Translations under genes and position numbers: made by a program
Notes under the pieces: model-generated
What the model was told of the DNA's origin: nothing
Databases searched by the model: none
The model's input: the letters and a program-made list of their open reading frames with translations, nothing else
Shown: piece by piece, positions 43,040 to 52,303 of the stretch
How positions within the stretch are numbered: the first letter of the stretch is position 1
Layout of the letters: the number at the start of each line of letters is the position of its first letter
DNA from: Oceanipulchritudo sp049975345
Lineage (GTDB): Bacteria > Verrucomicrobiota > Verrucomicrobiia > Opitutales > Oceanipulchritudinaceae
DNA length: 64,000 bases
Assembly: GCA_049975345.1 (NCBI GenBank)
Contig: JBNGDP010000005.1
Span: forward strand, 1-64,000
Direction of reading: 5' to 3'

Positions 43040-43041
43040 TC

Positions 43042-46000
43042 TTATTCAGCCTTGAGGCGGATGAACTCCGGATTGGCGGCGGGCTGCAGGAGCCACTGGA
43101 ACTTCACGGCGGAGCCGTCGCCGTCGGGGTCGGCATCAAGGATGGATTCGGAGAGGGTGATGCCGTCGACGGGCACATCGGTCCATGCGGACAGGCTGGG
43201 TGAGGACTGCAGGGTGAGGGCGCCGTCCAACGCCCGGGGGTTGCGGCGGAAGACGAGGGAGTGCACAGCGCCGGTGTAGTGGTATTTTGGGTACAGGTCA
43301 GGATCGTTCGGCCCGGCGGGGTCGAGGTCCATGAGATAGGCGAAGAGGTTGGCGAGACCGTTGAGGTTGGCATCGGCGGCGGGATCGGGGGAGCGGCCCC
43401 GCCAGTCGACGGAGGCGGCCCAGTGGGCATAGGTGCCTGGGAGGAGATTCCCGGTGAGTTTGAGTCCGAGGATGCCGGCCTGGTGGGCGTACTGGCTGCC
43501 GTGGAAATAGATCCTGAACTCGACCGGGGCGGTGACGTTTTCGTAGAGGGCGGAGTCGGGGAGAGTGAAGACCGACTGCATCGGCTTGCCTTCCCCCGAG
43601 AAACTCTCGAGGTCGTAAAACTCGCTGCCCTGGGCGAAGCCCTCGATGGAAGAGAAGACGGCGAAGTCGCGCGGGGCATGGTAAGTGTAGCGGATCCAGT
43701 CGAGCCGGAAGGCGGCCTTACGCAGGTTGACGGACTCGCCGGGCAGGGGGGTGATGGTGAAGGACCAGTACTCGTCGTCGGCGATGGCGGAGGCGAGGGT
43801 GGAATCTTCCTGGGTGGCCCCCCCCTGGGAGACGGAGAAGCGGAGGGCGTCGGTCTCGCTGTAGAGGCGCACGCCGGTGCCGTCGGTGCCGGTGGCGGTC
43901 CCACCCCCGCTGGAGTAGGGGGCGCCGATATCCAGGCCCGACCAGGAAATGCGGGAATCGAGGGAGAAGGTTGCCGACCACGGCAGGTCGGCGGCGCCGG
44001 TGAAGGATCCGGTGATGTCCGCTTCGAGAAGGGTGCCGGGTCCGCCGGTGGTGTAGAGGCTGTAGAGCTGCCATGCAGCGTCGCCGTCGTCATCCTGCGC
44101 CCGCAGATAGAGGTAGCTCCAGCCGCCCTGCTGCGGGGCGCCCGAGAGCCGCAGCCGCCACGGGTCGCCCGCCACGGGCTCAAGCTGCAGACCCGGGGCC
44201 ATGAGCGAGCCGATGACGGTGAAGACCGGCCCGGCGGGGCTCTCCCCGCCGGAAACAACGATGTCCTGCGAATAGGGGATATTGTAGCCGGCCTTTGGCA
44301 GGGTTCCCGGGGTATCGAAGGCCGGGCGCGTGCCGATGACCGAGGCAATGGGATTGACCGACTGCGTGTCGGCGGCCCAGTCCTTGACGGCGGTCCACTT
44401 GACGGACTCGGCGGGCGGCTGGTCGGGATATTCGAGGTGGCCCCACTGGCCGTACTTGCCCCATGCGCCGGTGTCGACGAACAGTCCGTGCGAATCGAGC
44501 CCCTTGGAGCGGGCCATGTTCAATTGGATGGTGTAGATCCCGGCGAATTCCGGCTGGCGGTTGAGGATGTTGCAAAAAGTAGTGATGCCGTCATCACGGG
44601 AGTCACCGCCGTTGTGGTAGTCGGTGTAGAGGGAGGGGCCGCCCTCGTAGGAGGCAATGGGAATATGGGAACCGAAGGTGGCGAAAATGTCATCATACAG
44701 GGTGCTGGAAAAGCCGCCGCCGGTCCCGGTGGCGTCGGGGCCGCCGCCCTCGAGGGTGGAGCCGGAGAAGATGCGTTTCTTCCATTCAACGAAAGTCGCC
44801 TGCAAATCCTGCTGCAGCTTGTCGCTGGTCCAGTAGGGATCCTCGGGCGGCACCGAGACCGGGCGGGTGGCGCCGGTCGTGGTATTATAGACAAAGTCCT
44901 CGCTGGTGTGGAACCACTGGTCGGCGGTGCCGCGGGTCAGGTTGGCCTGTTCGTAGGCCCAGTCCTGGATGCCGTTGCCGAAGTAGGTGGTCGGGGAGAT
45001 GACATCCGGCCAGACGGCCGGGCTGAGTGTCGGGGCATAGGCGGCCAGTTCGGCCATGAACGGCGGGGTGTATGAGCTGCTGGCGGTCCAGATGGCGGCC
45101 ACGCGTACGAGGCGCTCCGGGCCGCCAAGGACATCCTGGAAGATGCTCCAGACCTGGGAGAAGCGGCGGGCGTTGAACTGGGCCTTGCTGATGCCGAGGG
45201 CGTCCGCCTGGGCCTGCGCCCAGTTCCCCTGCGGGAAGGAATTGCCGTTGCTCCAGATCTCATTGGAGTACTCAACCCAGACGTTCAGGGACGGATCGAG
45301 CGGCGGGTGGACGGGGTTCCCCTGCGGACTGGCATACGGGTTTTCACCGTCCGAGCCGTGCAGGATCAATTGTGCCAGCTTTTCAACGAAGTCGTCGGTG
45401 GCGAGGTGGGGGACGCAGATCCACATATCGCGGCCGGTGGCGTTGCAGAGCGCGACCATGTGCTCGAAGGCGATGCCGGTGGTGCGGTCGCCGGCGAAAT
45501 AGACCGGGTCGCCCGAGCTGTTGGTGTAAAAGACAATCCCCTCGGCCGGGCTGCGCCGGTTGAGGACCCCGGTCTGGTGGCGGAAGGAAGGCGGGCGGCG
45601 GTCGGACCAGTCCTGCTGCGGGCTGGCGTTGGTATGGTTCCAGTCCATGAAGCGCAGGTGGTTGGGATCCATGTCGGCGATGTATCCGAGGATCGACGGG
45701 TGCCAGAACTGACCCTCAAGGGTCTGGTTCAGGGGATCCGCGGGGTCGGGCATCCAGGCCTTGATGTCGGTGACCGGATCGGAGGCGTTGACCTCCTCGA
45801 CGGTGAGGTGGCCGGGCCGGTCGCCGGCATCGAAAATGTAGACACGCCGCCCGTCGACGATGCGTCCGGTGGAGGGTCCATTCGATTCGGAGTCGATGAA
45901 GGTGCCACCCTGCAGGCGCAGGTCGGCGTCGCCCTCCCATGTGAGGACCCATTTTCCGATCCCGCTCTGGCCGCGGTCGGGGAAAAAGTCCGGCTCACTG

Positions 46001-46308
46001 CTGCCATAGCCTGCCGAGAAGGGCCACATCAGGGTGCGCAGCCGTTTGCCCGTGTTCAGGTATTTCGGGTAGCCGTTGGCATCGAACTGGGGATTCCCCT
46101 CGTAATAGGTCCGGCTTCCCCATTGGCCGCTTTCAAACTCGATCCAGTCCTGCGCGGAGAGCATGGCGTTGGCGAAGGGACTGGAACTCCAGTAGGTGAA
46201 GCCGCCCAGGCCCAGGCCCACGGGCTTGAGATCGGCGGGGATATTCCCCCTTGATATCACCGGCCAAAGGAGGCCGGCGAATATCAGCAAGAAAGAGGCG
46301 GAGCGCAT
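43042..46308 (-). CDS. Exported clan GH-A-like protein of unrecognised family
   Basis: A 1088-residue exported protein. MRSASFLLIFAGLLWPVIS is a signal peptide. Residues of about 30-640 look like a TIM-barrel hydrolase. VWVEYSNEIWSNG carries a candidate acid/base Glu350 with the preceding Asn. PIASYEGGPSLY carries a candidate nucleophile Glu555. FMDWNHTNAS and RDMWICVPHLATDDF are other blocks. I cannot assign a GH family; similar proteins are usually called hypothetical or cellulose-binding. The second half has Ig-like and beta domains. It ends with a tail (YxxxLVFRRNPRAL, DADPDGDGS, EFIRLKAE) like those of the giant sulfatase and the 14.4-kb remnant. It follows the GH30-like gene by 61 bp on the same strand. 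Confidence 0.75.
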   Translation of the reverse strand: MRSASFLLIFAGLLWPVISRGNIPADLKPVGLGLGGFTYWSSSPFANAMLSAQDWIEFESGQWGSRTYYEGNPQFDANGYPKYLNTGKRLRTLMWPFSAGYGSSEPDFFPDRGQSGIGKWVLTWEGDADLRLQGGTFIDSESNGPSTGRIVDGRRVYIFDAGDRPGHLTVEEVNASDPVTDIKAWMPDPADPLNQTLEGQFWHPSILGYIADMDPNHLRFMDWNHTNASPQQDWSDRRPPSFRHQTGVLNRRSPAEGIVFYTNSSGDPVYFAGDRTTGIAFEHMVALCNATGRDMWICVPHLATDDFVEKLAQLILHGSDGENPYASPQGNPVHPPLDPSLNVWVEYSNEIWSNGNSFPQGNWAQAQADALGISKAQFNARRFSQVWSIFQDVLGGPERLVRVAAIWTASSSYTPPFMAELAAYAPTLSPAVWPDVISPTTYFGNGIQDWAYEQANLTRGTADQWFHTSEDFVYNTTTGATRPVSVPPEDPYWTSDKLQQDLQATFVEWKKRIFSGSTLEGGGPDATGTGGGFSSTLYDDIFATFGSHIPIASYEGGPSLYTDYHNGGDSRDDGITTFCNILNRQPEFAGIYTIQLNMARSKGLDSHGLFVDTGAWGKYGQWGHLEYPDQPPAESVKWTAVKDWAADTQSVNPIASVIGTRPAFDTPGTLPKAGYNIPYSQDIVVSGGESPAGPVFTVIGSLMAPGLQLEPVAGDPWRLRLSGAPQQGGWSYLYLRAQDDDGDAAWQLYSLYTTGGPGTLLEADITGSFTGAADLPWSATFSLDSRISWSGLDIGAPYSSGGGTATGTDGTGVRLYSETDALRFSVSQGGATQEDSTLASAIADDEYWSFTITPLPGESVNLRKAAFRLDWIRYTYHAPRDFAVFSSIEGFAQGSEFYDLESFSGEGKPMQSVFTLPDSALYENVTAPVEFRIYFHGSQYAHQAGILGLKLTGNLLPGTYAHWAASVDWRGRSPDPAADANLNGLANLFAYLMDLDPAGPNDPDLYPKYHYTGAVHSLVFRRNPRALDGALTLQSSPSLSAWTDVPVDGITLSESILDADPDGDGSAVKFQWLLQPAANPEFIRLKAE

Positions 46309-46369
46309 ATTATCCTGTCAAACCGAGGTTAAGCTCCCGGCCGGCGCCGGCAAGGTTTGATTATGCCGC

Positions 46370-49300
46370 TCATTCAGGAAAGGTGAACCAGCCGTCGTCA
46401 CTGTGGGAGGGATCACCGAGATGGTAGAACCAGCGGATGCCGTCGGCGGAGCTGCCCTCGAGATAATGGAGCCAGCTGTCATACTCGAACGAATACAGGT
46501 TCGGATAGGCGGCGGGATTGATGTAGAGCCAGCCCAGGTTGCCGGTATGGCTGTAGAGGTAGTAATTCCCCGAGTTTGGGATCGCCTCGTAGTAGCAGTG
46601 GCCGTGCTCAATATGGTAGATGAAGGGGAGCGTTTCATCCCTCAGCCAGCCGATGTCGGTGTCGCGCCAGCCATCGGTTTCCGGGAATCCGGCCCACGGT
46701 GAGACACCGGCCTGGCGGATGGTGAGGACGCTGTCCCAGATGGTGATTTCAGCGGATCGTGCCGTACCGGCATTGGGCTGAACCCGGAAATTAAGGGTGC
46801 CGGGCCCGTTGCCGGAAGTGCTCAGGAGGATGATCCATGCGGTGTCCTCGCTGGCCGTCCAATCGGCATCGGATGGCGTGATGGAGAAGGGATGCTGAAC
46901 AAGGCCGCCCGAACCGGTGACCGGATACTCGAGAACGGACTGCTCGAATTCGACCACCGGGCGCATGGTCACGAAGATTGTCTTCTCGGCGGTGTCCATT
47001 GCCCCGTCGCTGTCGGTAACCGTGAGGGTGACGGTGTATTCCCCGTCCTCGACAAAGGTGTGGGCGACGCTTTGTCCGGATTCCAGACCACCATCGCCGA
47101 AGTCCCATGCGTAAGTGGTGATGGTGCCGTCCGCATCGGCCGAGGCCGTCGCATCAAACTGGACCTGAAGCGGCTCGATACCGGATTCAGGCGACGCGCT
47201 GAATGCGGCGACCGGGGGAATGTTGACGCGCTCGGTGATGGTGAGGACAAGCGTTTCCGTGTCCGATCCGGCGGTGTTGGTGGCGGTGAGGCTGATGTTG
47301 AACACGCCGGCCGTGCCGTCGTCTGGGGTGCCGCTGATCACGCCGGTGGATTCGTTCAGGACGAGACCGCCCGGCAGCCCGGAGGCGCTGAACGCGGTTG
47401 GATTATTGGTCGCCGTGATGGTGTAGCTGAAGGATTGCAGCTCCGTGGCATTTGCCGTCAAGGCGCTGGTGATGACCGGCGGTTCGGTGGCCGTGCCGAT
47501 GATGCCGACAAGGGTGGTGACGCTGCGCGCCGGCAGCAGGACGGTTGAACCGACGCTGCCCATGTTCTCGAAGCCGCGATGCTCCTGGGTGAGATGACGC
47601 GTGAAGACGCCGGGAATTTCGGTTCCACCGGCGGCGGCAAGGGCCGCGACGACCGGGGTTTCTCCGGCGTTCACCAGAACGAGGGTGAGGGTGCCGTCGA
47701 CGGCATGCTCGTAGGCGGTGGCATACAAATTCCCCCCGTCGCTGATGTCGATGCGGACAGCGCCCGGGCGCACGTATTTCGAGTAATTCCGGAAAGTGTG
47801 GAACTGGTCAAGCGGTTGGCCGAGGCGGATCAGCTGGCTTTCGATTTGCCAGCTTGTCCAGAGATTGATATTACCGTAGCGGAGGGCCCCGTACAGGAAC
47901 AGGGCGTAGTTCATTGCGCTGTCAAAGCCGCTGTCCTCCGGGAAGGTCTCACTCATCCACAATTCCTTCGGGTAATCCCCTTCCGTCGCATTGTTGAGCA
48001 TGGTCGTCCACGCGGAGAAGTCAGGCTGGCCCTCGCCAACCCCGTCATTCGCATATCCGTGGGTGGCGATGACCCGGGTGTACTGGTTGGCGACCGGGTG
48101 TGCCTGAACGGCGTCCATGTAGGCGTCCATTGAATAGAAGCCCTGCGAGAAGACCTGTTCGGGCATCATGATCATCGTCCCGATGCCCTCGGCCTCGAAG
48201 CGCGGGCCGATGACGGCGATCAACTCGGCGAACTTCTGCGGGCTGAGGACAGCGGACGGATACGGCTCGTTGAAGGCCGGTTCGTTCTGCGGGCCGACCG
48301 CGGTGACCTCGATACCCGCCTCCTCCCTGAGCAGAAGGATCGCGGCCATCAGGCTTTCCGCGTATTCCTCGAAGAAATACGTATCCAGGCGGTTCCGGGT
48401 GTTTTCCCATGCGATCGCCTGCGCCTGCTGGAAATTCGTGCTGAGGTTTTCCTTTAACCATGCGGCCGGCGACCATGCCGTGAGGATGAAGGTCTCGACA
48501 CCGCCCTCCTTGAAACGGCGGAGCTTGTCGAAGTCCCAGACGCCGTAATCAAGACCGTCACGGTTCAACACGAATGGATCATTGTTGTCATTGGCGGGCT
48601 CGACCTGGTTGCTGATCATGCCGATGCGCATGGCGGATGCCCCGAGGTCGGAGGTGTACAGGTCGCGGTAGGCCGCAGGCGGTTCGAATGTGCCGAATCC
48701 GCGGATCGTCTGGAATGTCTGGCTGCGGTCGATGGTCAGCATCTGCGAGGGGGCGTCGGCCTCCACCACCTCGACAACGAAGCTGTCGCTGGCGGGGTTG
48801 GAGCCGCCGGCGGTGACCTGCAGGTCAACCGTGGCGGTTCCCGCAGCGGAGGTTTTGAAGGTGAGGGTGGCAGCGCCGTCCACGGAAACCGGGCCCACGG
48901 AGAGGTCCTGGACAACGGCGGCATTTGTCGTGGAAACCTGGATACTCCCTGGGAATCCGGCACCGTTGGTGATGTTCCGCAACTGGAGGGTGCGGGTCCG
49001 CGGTTCGCCGGTGGCGGCGAACAGCTGGTCGGCGACCGGGGCGATGGTGGCGTCAGGCGTGGCGCCGGAGACATCCGCCTGGTCCCCGAGTTTGATCTGG
49101 CGCAGATAGACCGTGAAGGTCTCGTTGGTGAAGGGCCATTCGAAGATGGTATGAAAATTGAAAAGGATGCGCTGGATGCGGGCGGTGTTGATCGGTTCGC
49201 CGTTGTTGTCGATGAGCCCGTCCTCGACATCATTGTAGTTGACCGCGAACTGGCGCCAGTCGCCTGGGAAGATGTCCATGCGGGCGTTGTTGGCGCCGGC

Positions 49301-51064
49301 GAGGTTGCGCGCCCCGTTGGCGCCGGCCTCGAGATTGTCGTCCCAGAAATAGACGTGGGTCTGGATCTTGGACTGTGTGGTGACTTCGACCAGGATCTCG
49401 TAGCTGATGGACGGGTTTTCGGTCAGGTCGAGATCGGGCAGGTTGATCCACACGCCGGCGTAGGTGGACTTGTTAATACATTCGAACTTGAAGGCCGGGG
49501 CGCCGTCCTTCTCAACGAGTGAGGGCAGAATGGCCTTGAACGCACCGGTCTCGGGATCGGTTCCCTCGATGCGCCAGGTGCCGGGTTCGATCGGATCGCC
49601 TTGGAAGGGCATGCTTTCCTCGGAGACGACGTAGCCGGTCAGGGCTTCCAGGACGGTCTCGACCGGGATGGTGAAGACGCTGCTGCGGTTGCCGTTATTG
49701 GTCTCATTGCCGCCATCGTCGGTGAGGGTGACCGTGATACTCGTCGTGCCGGTGTTGGCGGCCACCGGTGTGAGGATGAGGGTCGCGGTGTCCCCGCCCG
49801 CGTAATCGACAACAATCGGGTTTTCAATCAGGCTCTCGTCCCCGCTGACCGCTGAAATGGAGACGGTCTGGCTGCCGTCGTCGCCGTCGCCGATGCCCGA
49901 GAGGGTAATCGTCTGCTCGCCCTTGTTGGCGACCACGACCTGACGACCGGGATTCGTCATCCGCGGGGCGGCATTCAGGGAGGCGTAGACGTTGACCGGG
50001 ACCTCCAGACTTGTGGATTCATTGCCGCCGCTGTTGTCGGACAGGGTGAGGGTGATCGAGGTGCTGCCGGTGCCGGCTGGCGTGAACTGCAACATGGCAT
50101 GGGGGCTGTCGCCATCGCGATCAACGCTGAGGGATCCGGTGATGGCCGGATTGTCGCTGGTCACCTCGAAACTGAGCGGCTGGGTGGCGGTGGCGTTTCC
50201 GTCCGAAATGCCGCTGAGCGGGAACGAAGCCGGCTGTCCGGCCACCGCGATGATGGGCTCGGACGGGGTGATCGTGGGCGGAAGGTTGTCTTCCACCAAA
50301 ATGGTGAATGCCTGGCTGTTGGCGGCCGCCCCGTTGGATCCCGTGGCGGTCAGCACGACCTCGGTCGAGCCTGTTGCCCCGGGAACGGTGTCAAAGCGGA
50401 GGAAGCTGACGCCCGAGGCGATGGGATCAAAACCCACATTCCGGATCAGGCCATCCCCCCCGCTGAGCTCAAAGCCGGAGGCATTCTCAATCCGGTTGAT
50501 CCGCATCTCCAGCCCGGCCCCGTCGCGGTAGGTGGCGAAATCGGGGATGGCGGAGAAATTGGCCGCTTTCGCGGCATCATCGCCGAGGCGCATCTCGTCG
50601 ATCCAGGTGGAACCAGAGAAGGAGACCGCGGCCCCGTTAAAGGTGAAAATCATGTAGGTCACCTGGGTCAGGTCGATGCCCGTTTTCCCGCTGAAATCAA
50701 AGGTGTATTGGTGAAAGGATTCGGAGGCATAGACGGGATATTCCAGGTTGATGTTCCCGGAAGCATCCGCCAGGTAAAGGGTGAGGATCATGCCCGGATC
50801 GGACCGCATGGTGAGATTGACAACCGGGTTGGCGGAGAGGTCCAGCGAACTGCCGAACGAGTAGGTGAAGCCGGCCCACTTGACCGTCTTGTTCGTGTTG
50901 ACCTGGAGCAACCCGTCCGCCTGGCTGATGGAGTATTGGTTGTCCGAATTCCATTTCGGGTCCAAGGGGCCGGAGAAATCGAGGGTCAGACCATCGGCAA
51001 AGCCTGCATTCAGTCCCGACAAAATGACAAGGTTGGCCAGGGTAAGGAGTTTTCGGATTTTCAT
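46370..51064 (-). CDS. Exported GH30-like glycoside hydrolase, multidomain
   Basis: A 1564-residue exported protein. A signal peptide (MKIRKLLTLANLVILSGLNAGFA) precedes carbohydrate-binding-like (about 25-160) and cadherin/Ig-like domains. Another beta domain lies at about 480-660. The GH30-like barrel starts about 775 (QTIRGFGTFEPPAA). Acid/base Glu928 is in GPQNEPAFNEP and the likely nucleophile Glu1039 is in LWMSETF. A putative-Ig domain, a PKD domain (YAWDFGDGG, about 1290-1350) and a BACON-like domain (about 1365-1445) follow. The last roughly 110 residues are Trp/Tyr-rich (LGWLYINP, WLHYLEGSS) like the end of 53553-58124. Substrate candidates are beta-glucans, xylans or fucose-containing glycans. 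Confidence 0.85.
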   Translation of the reverse strand: MKIRKLLTLANLVILSGLNAGFADGLTLDFSGPLDPKWNSDNQYSISQADGLLQVNTNKTVKWAGFTYSFGSSLDLSANPVVNLTMRSDPGMILTLYLADASGNINLEYPVYASESFHQYTFDFSGKTGIDLTQVTYMIFTFNGAAVSFSGSTWIDEMRLGDDAAKAANFSAIPDFATYRDGAGLEMRINRIENASGFELSGGDGLIRNVGFDPIASGVSFLRFDTVPGATGSTEVVLTATGSNGAAANSQAFTILVEDNLPPTITPSEPIIAVAGQPASFPLSGISDGNATATQPLSFEVTSDNPAITGSLSVDRDGDSPHAMLQFTPAGTGSTSITLTLSDNSGGNESTSLEVPVNVYASLNAAPRMTNPGRQVVVANKGEQTITLSGIGDGDDGSQTVSISAVSGDESLIENPIVVDYAGGDTATLILTPVAANTGTTSITVTLTDDGGNETNNGNRSSVFTIPVETVLEALTGYVVSEESMPFQGDPIEPGTWRIEGTDPETGAFKAILPSLVEKDGAPAFKFECINKSTYAGVWINLPDLDLTENPSISYEILVEVTTQSKIQTHVYFWDDNLEAGANGARNLAGANNARMDIFPGDWRQFAVNYNDVEDGLIDNNGEPINTARIQRILFNFHTIFEWPFTNETFTVYLRQIKLGDQADVSGATPDATIAPVADQLFAATGEPRTRTLQLRNITNGAGFPGSIQVSTTNAAVVQDLSVGPVSVDGAATLTFKTSAAGTATVDLQVTAGGSNPASDSFVVEVVEADAPSQMLTIDRSQTFQTIRGFGTFEPPAAYRDLYTSDLGASAMRIGMISNQVEPANDNNDPFVLNRDGLDYGVWDFDKLRRFKEGGVETFILTAWSPAAWLKENLSTNFQQAQAIAWENTRNRLDTYFFEEYAESLMAAILLLREEAGIEVTAVGPQNEPAFNEPYPSAVLSPQKFAELIAVIGPRFEAEGIGTMIMMPEQVFSQGFYSMDAYMDAVQAHPVANQYTRVIATHGYANDGVGEGQPDFSAWTTMLNNATEGDYPKELWMSETFPEDSGFDSAMNYALFLYGALRYGNINLWTSWQIESQLIRLGQPLDQFHTFRNYSKYVRPGAVRIDISDGGNLYATAYEHAVDGTLTLVLVNAGETPVVAALAAAGGTEIPGVFTRHLTQEHRGFENMGSVGSTVLLPARSVTTLVGIIGTATEPPVITSALTANATELQSFSYTITATNNPTAFSASGLPGGLVLNESTGVISGTPDDGTAGVFNISLTATNTAGSDTETLVLTITERVNIPPVAAFSASPESGIEPLQVQFDATASADADGTITTYAWDFGDGGLESGQSVAHTFVEDGEYTVTLTVTDSDGAMDTAEKTIFVTMRPVVEFEQSVLEYPVTGSGGLVQHPFSITPSDADWTASEDTAWIILLSTSGNGPGTLNFRVQPNAGTARSAEITIWDSVLTIRQAGVSPWAGFPETDGWRDTDIGWLRDETLPFIYHIEHGHCYYEAIPNSGNYYLYSHTGNLGWLYINPAAYPNLYSFEYDSWLHYLEGSSADGIRWFYHLGDPSHSDDGWFTFPE

Positions 51065-51151
51065 GGAATCCAGTTTTTCCCCCCGTGGGCCGGAGAGACA
51101 AACGTCCCCTAAATCAAACTGTTGAGTCGACGGAAAAACCCGTCTCCACGT
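51065..51151. promoter_or_regulatory. Promoter region of GH30-like gene with operator candidate
   Basis: TCAAACTGTTGA (51114-51125) is a near-palindrome reading TCAACAGTTTGA toward the GH30-like gene, 49 bp before its ATG. It matches the AACGGTTT-type motif at other loci with one change. GACGG-gttttt-CCGTC on the minus strand (about 51132-51146) may terminate the upstream isomerase gene. Confidence 0.5.
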
Positions 51152-51910
51152 TTATCCCTGAAACTCGCGCAGGTTGAGGATGGAAGCGGTGGCGAGGTCA
51201 AAGCCGGCGAGGCGGCGTGGGGAATCCTGCTCGACGGTGAGCCACTCGACCCCGGCTGCGCGGGCGGCGTGGAGGGCGGCGGGGATATCAACAAGCCCGG
51301 TGCCGAGGGCGGTGAAGCAGCCGCGGATGGAGAGGTCGTGGAGGTCCTTCAAATGGACAAGGGGCACGCGCCCGGCATGGCGCTCGATGAGGGCGGCGGG
51401 CTGGACGCCCCCGAAGGCGGCCCACGCGATGTCGGCGTGCAGCTGCAGGACCTCAGGCCCGGCGGCGGCGAGAAGCCGGTCAAGGGCGCAATGGGCGTTG
51501 AAGCGGATGCGGAACTCGTGGTCGTGATGGTGATAGCAGAGGCGTGCCCCGGCGGCATGAATGGCCGGGGCGATCTCGCGGTAGAGGGCGGCATCGGCGG
51601 CGATGCTCTCCTCCGAATCGGCGGGCGACCAGGAGACGGTGACATGCCGGCAGCCGGTGGCCGCGAGGCACCCCAGGTGTTCCTGCAGGTTGTCGCGCAG
51701 GGGCTCGCGGAGGGTGTGCAGGGTGATGAGCTCCATGCCGGCGGAGCCCAGGGCCGTGGCGACAGTGTCCATTCCCCCGAGCTTGTCCATGCCGGCGAAG
51801 CCTAGCTCGATGCCCGCGTATCCGAGTTCGCGCAGCCTGTGCAGCGTGCCGGGCAGGTCCGCCTGCAGTTCTTTGCCAATGATGCCGATGATGCCGATTT
51901 TTGGTTTCAT
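51152..51910 (-). CDS. Sugar phosphate isomerase/epimerase-like TIM barrel
   Basis: A 252-residue xylose-isomerase-like (AP endonuclease 2 fold) protein. GIIGIIGKELQADLPGTLHRLRELGYAGIELGFAG opens the barrel. Metal-ligand-type residues are in LCYHHHDHEF, LQLHADIAWAA, VHLKDLHD and LTVEQDS. It lacks a signal peptide and is probably cytoplasmic. Such proteins isomerise or epimerise ketoses or keto-acids, or act on inositol-like compounds. The ATG at 51910 gives the normal family start. It lies upstream of the GH30-like gene on the same strand and downstream of the Gfo/Idh/MocA gene, a pairing often seen for keto-sugar or inositol catabolism. Confidence 0.85.
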   Translation of the reverse strand: MKPKIGIIGIIGKELQADLPGTLHRLRELGYAGIELGFAGMDKLGGMDTVATALGSAGMELITLHTLREPLRDNLQEHLGCLAATGCRHVTVSWSPADSEESIAADAALYREIAPAIHAAGARLCYHHHDHEFRIRFNAHCALDRLLAAAGPEVLQLHADIAWAAFGGVQPAALIERHAGRVPLVHLKDLHDLSIRGCFTALGTGLVDIPAALHAARAAGVEWLTVEQDSPRRLAGFDLATASILNLREFQG

Positions 51911-51950
51911 GATGGGATTGAGCATAAAGTTCCGGTCTGGATTCGCGCGT

Positions 51951-52274
51951 TTGGCGGCATTGTGGGACCTCCGCTTGCGGATGGTCTACGGGGAAAGGGC
52001 GGGGGCGCGGTTAGACCACGCGCAAGCGCGGGTCCCACGGTCAGCGCGGGTCCCACGGTTGGCGGCGTCGTGGGACCTCCGCTTGCGGATGGTCTACGGG
52101 GAAAGGGCGGGGGCGCGGTTAGACCACGCGCAAGCGCGGGTCCCACGGTCAGCGCGGGTCCCACGGTTGGCGGCGTCGTGGGACCTCCGCTTGCGGATGG
52201 TCTACGGGGAAAGGGCGGGGGCGCGGTCAGACCACGCGCAAGCGCGGGTCCCACGGTGAGTGCGGGTCCCACGG
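51951..52274. repeat. Three tandem copies of a 108-bp hairpin repeat
   Basis: Three nearly identical 108-bp units (51951-52058, 52059-52166, 52167-52274). Each holds GTGGGACCTCCGCTTGCG and CGCAAGCGCGGGTCCCAC as outer arms and GGTCTA with TAGACC as inner arms (the third copy has CAGACC), plus an extra GGGTCCCACGG half. This is an imperfect-palindrome repeat of the REP/BIME type, not a gene, although the 36-codon period leaves long spurious frames open. A degenerate relative lies at 7308-7396. Confidence 0.85.
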
Positions 52275-52303
52275 TTTTTACAGCCTTCTCCTTTGAGATT
52301 GGA

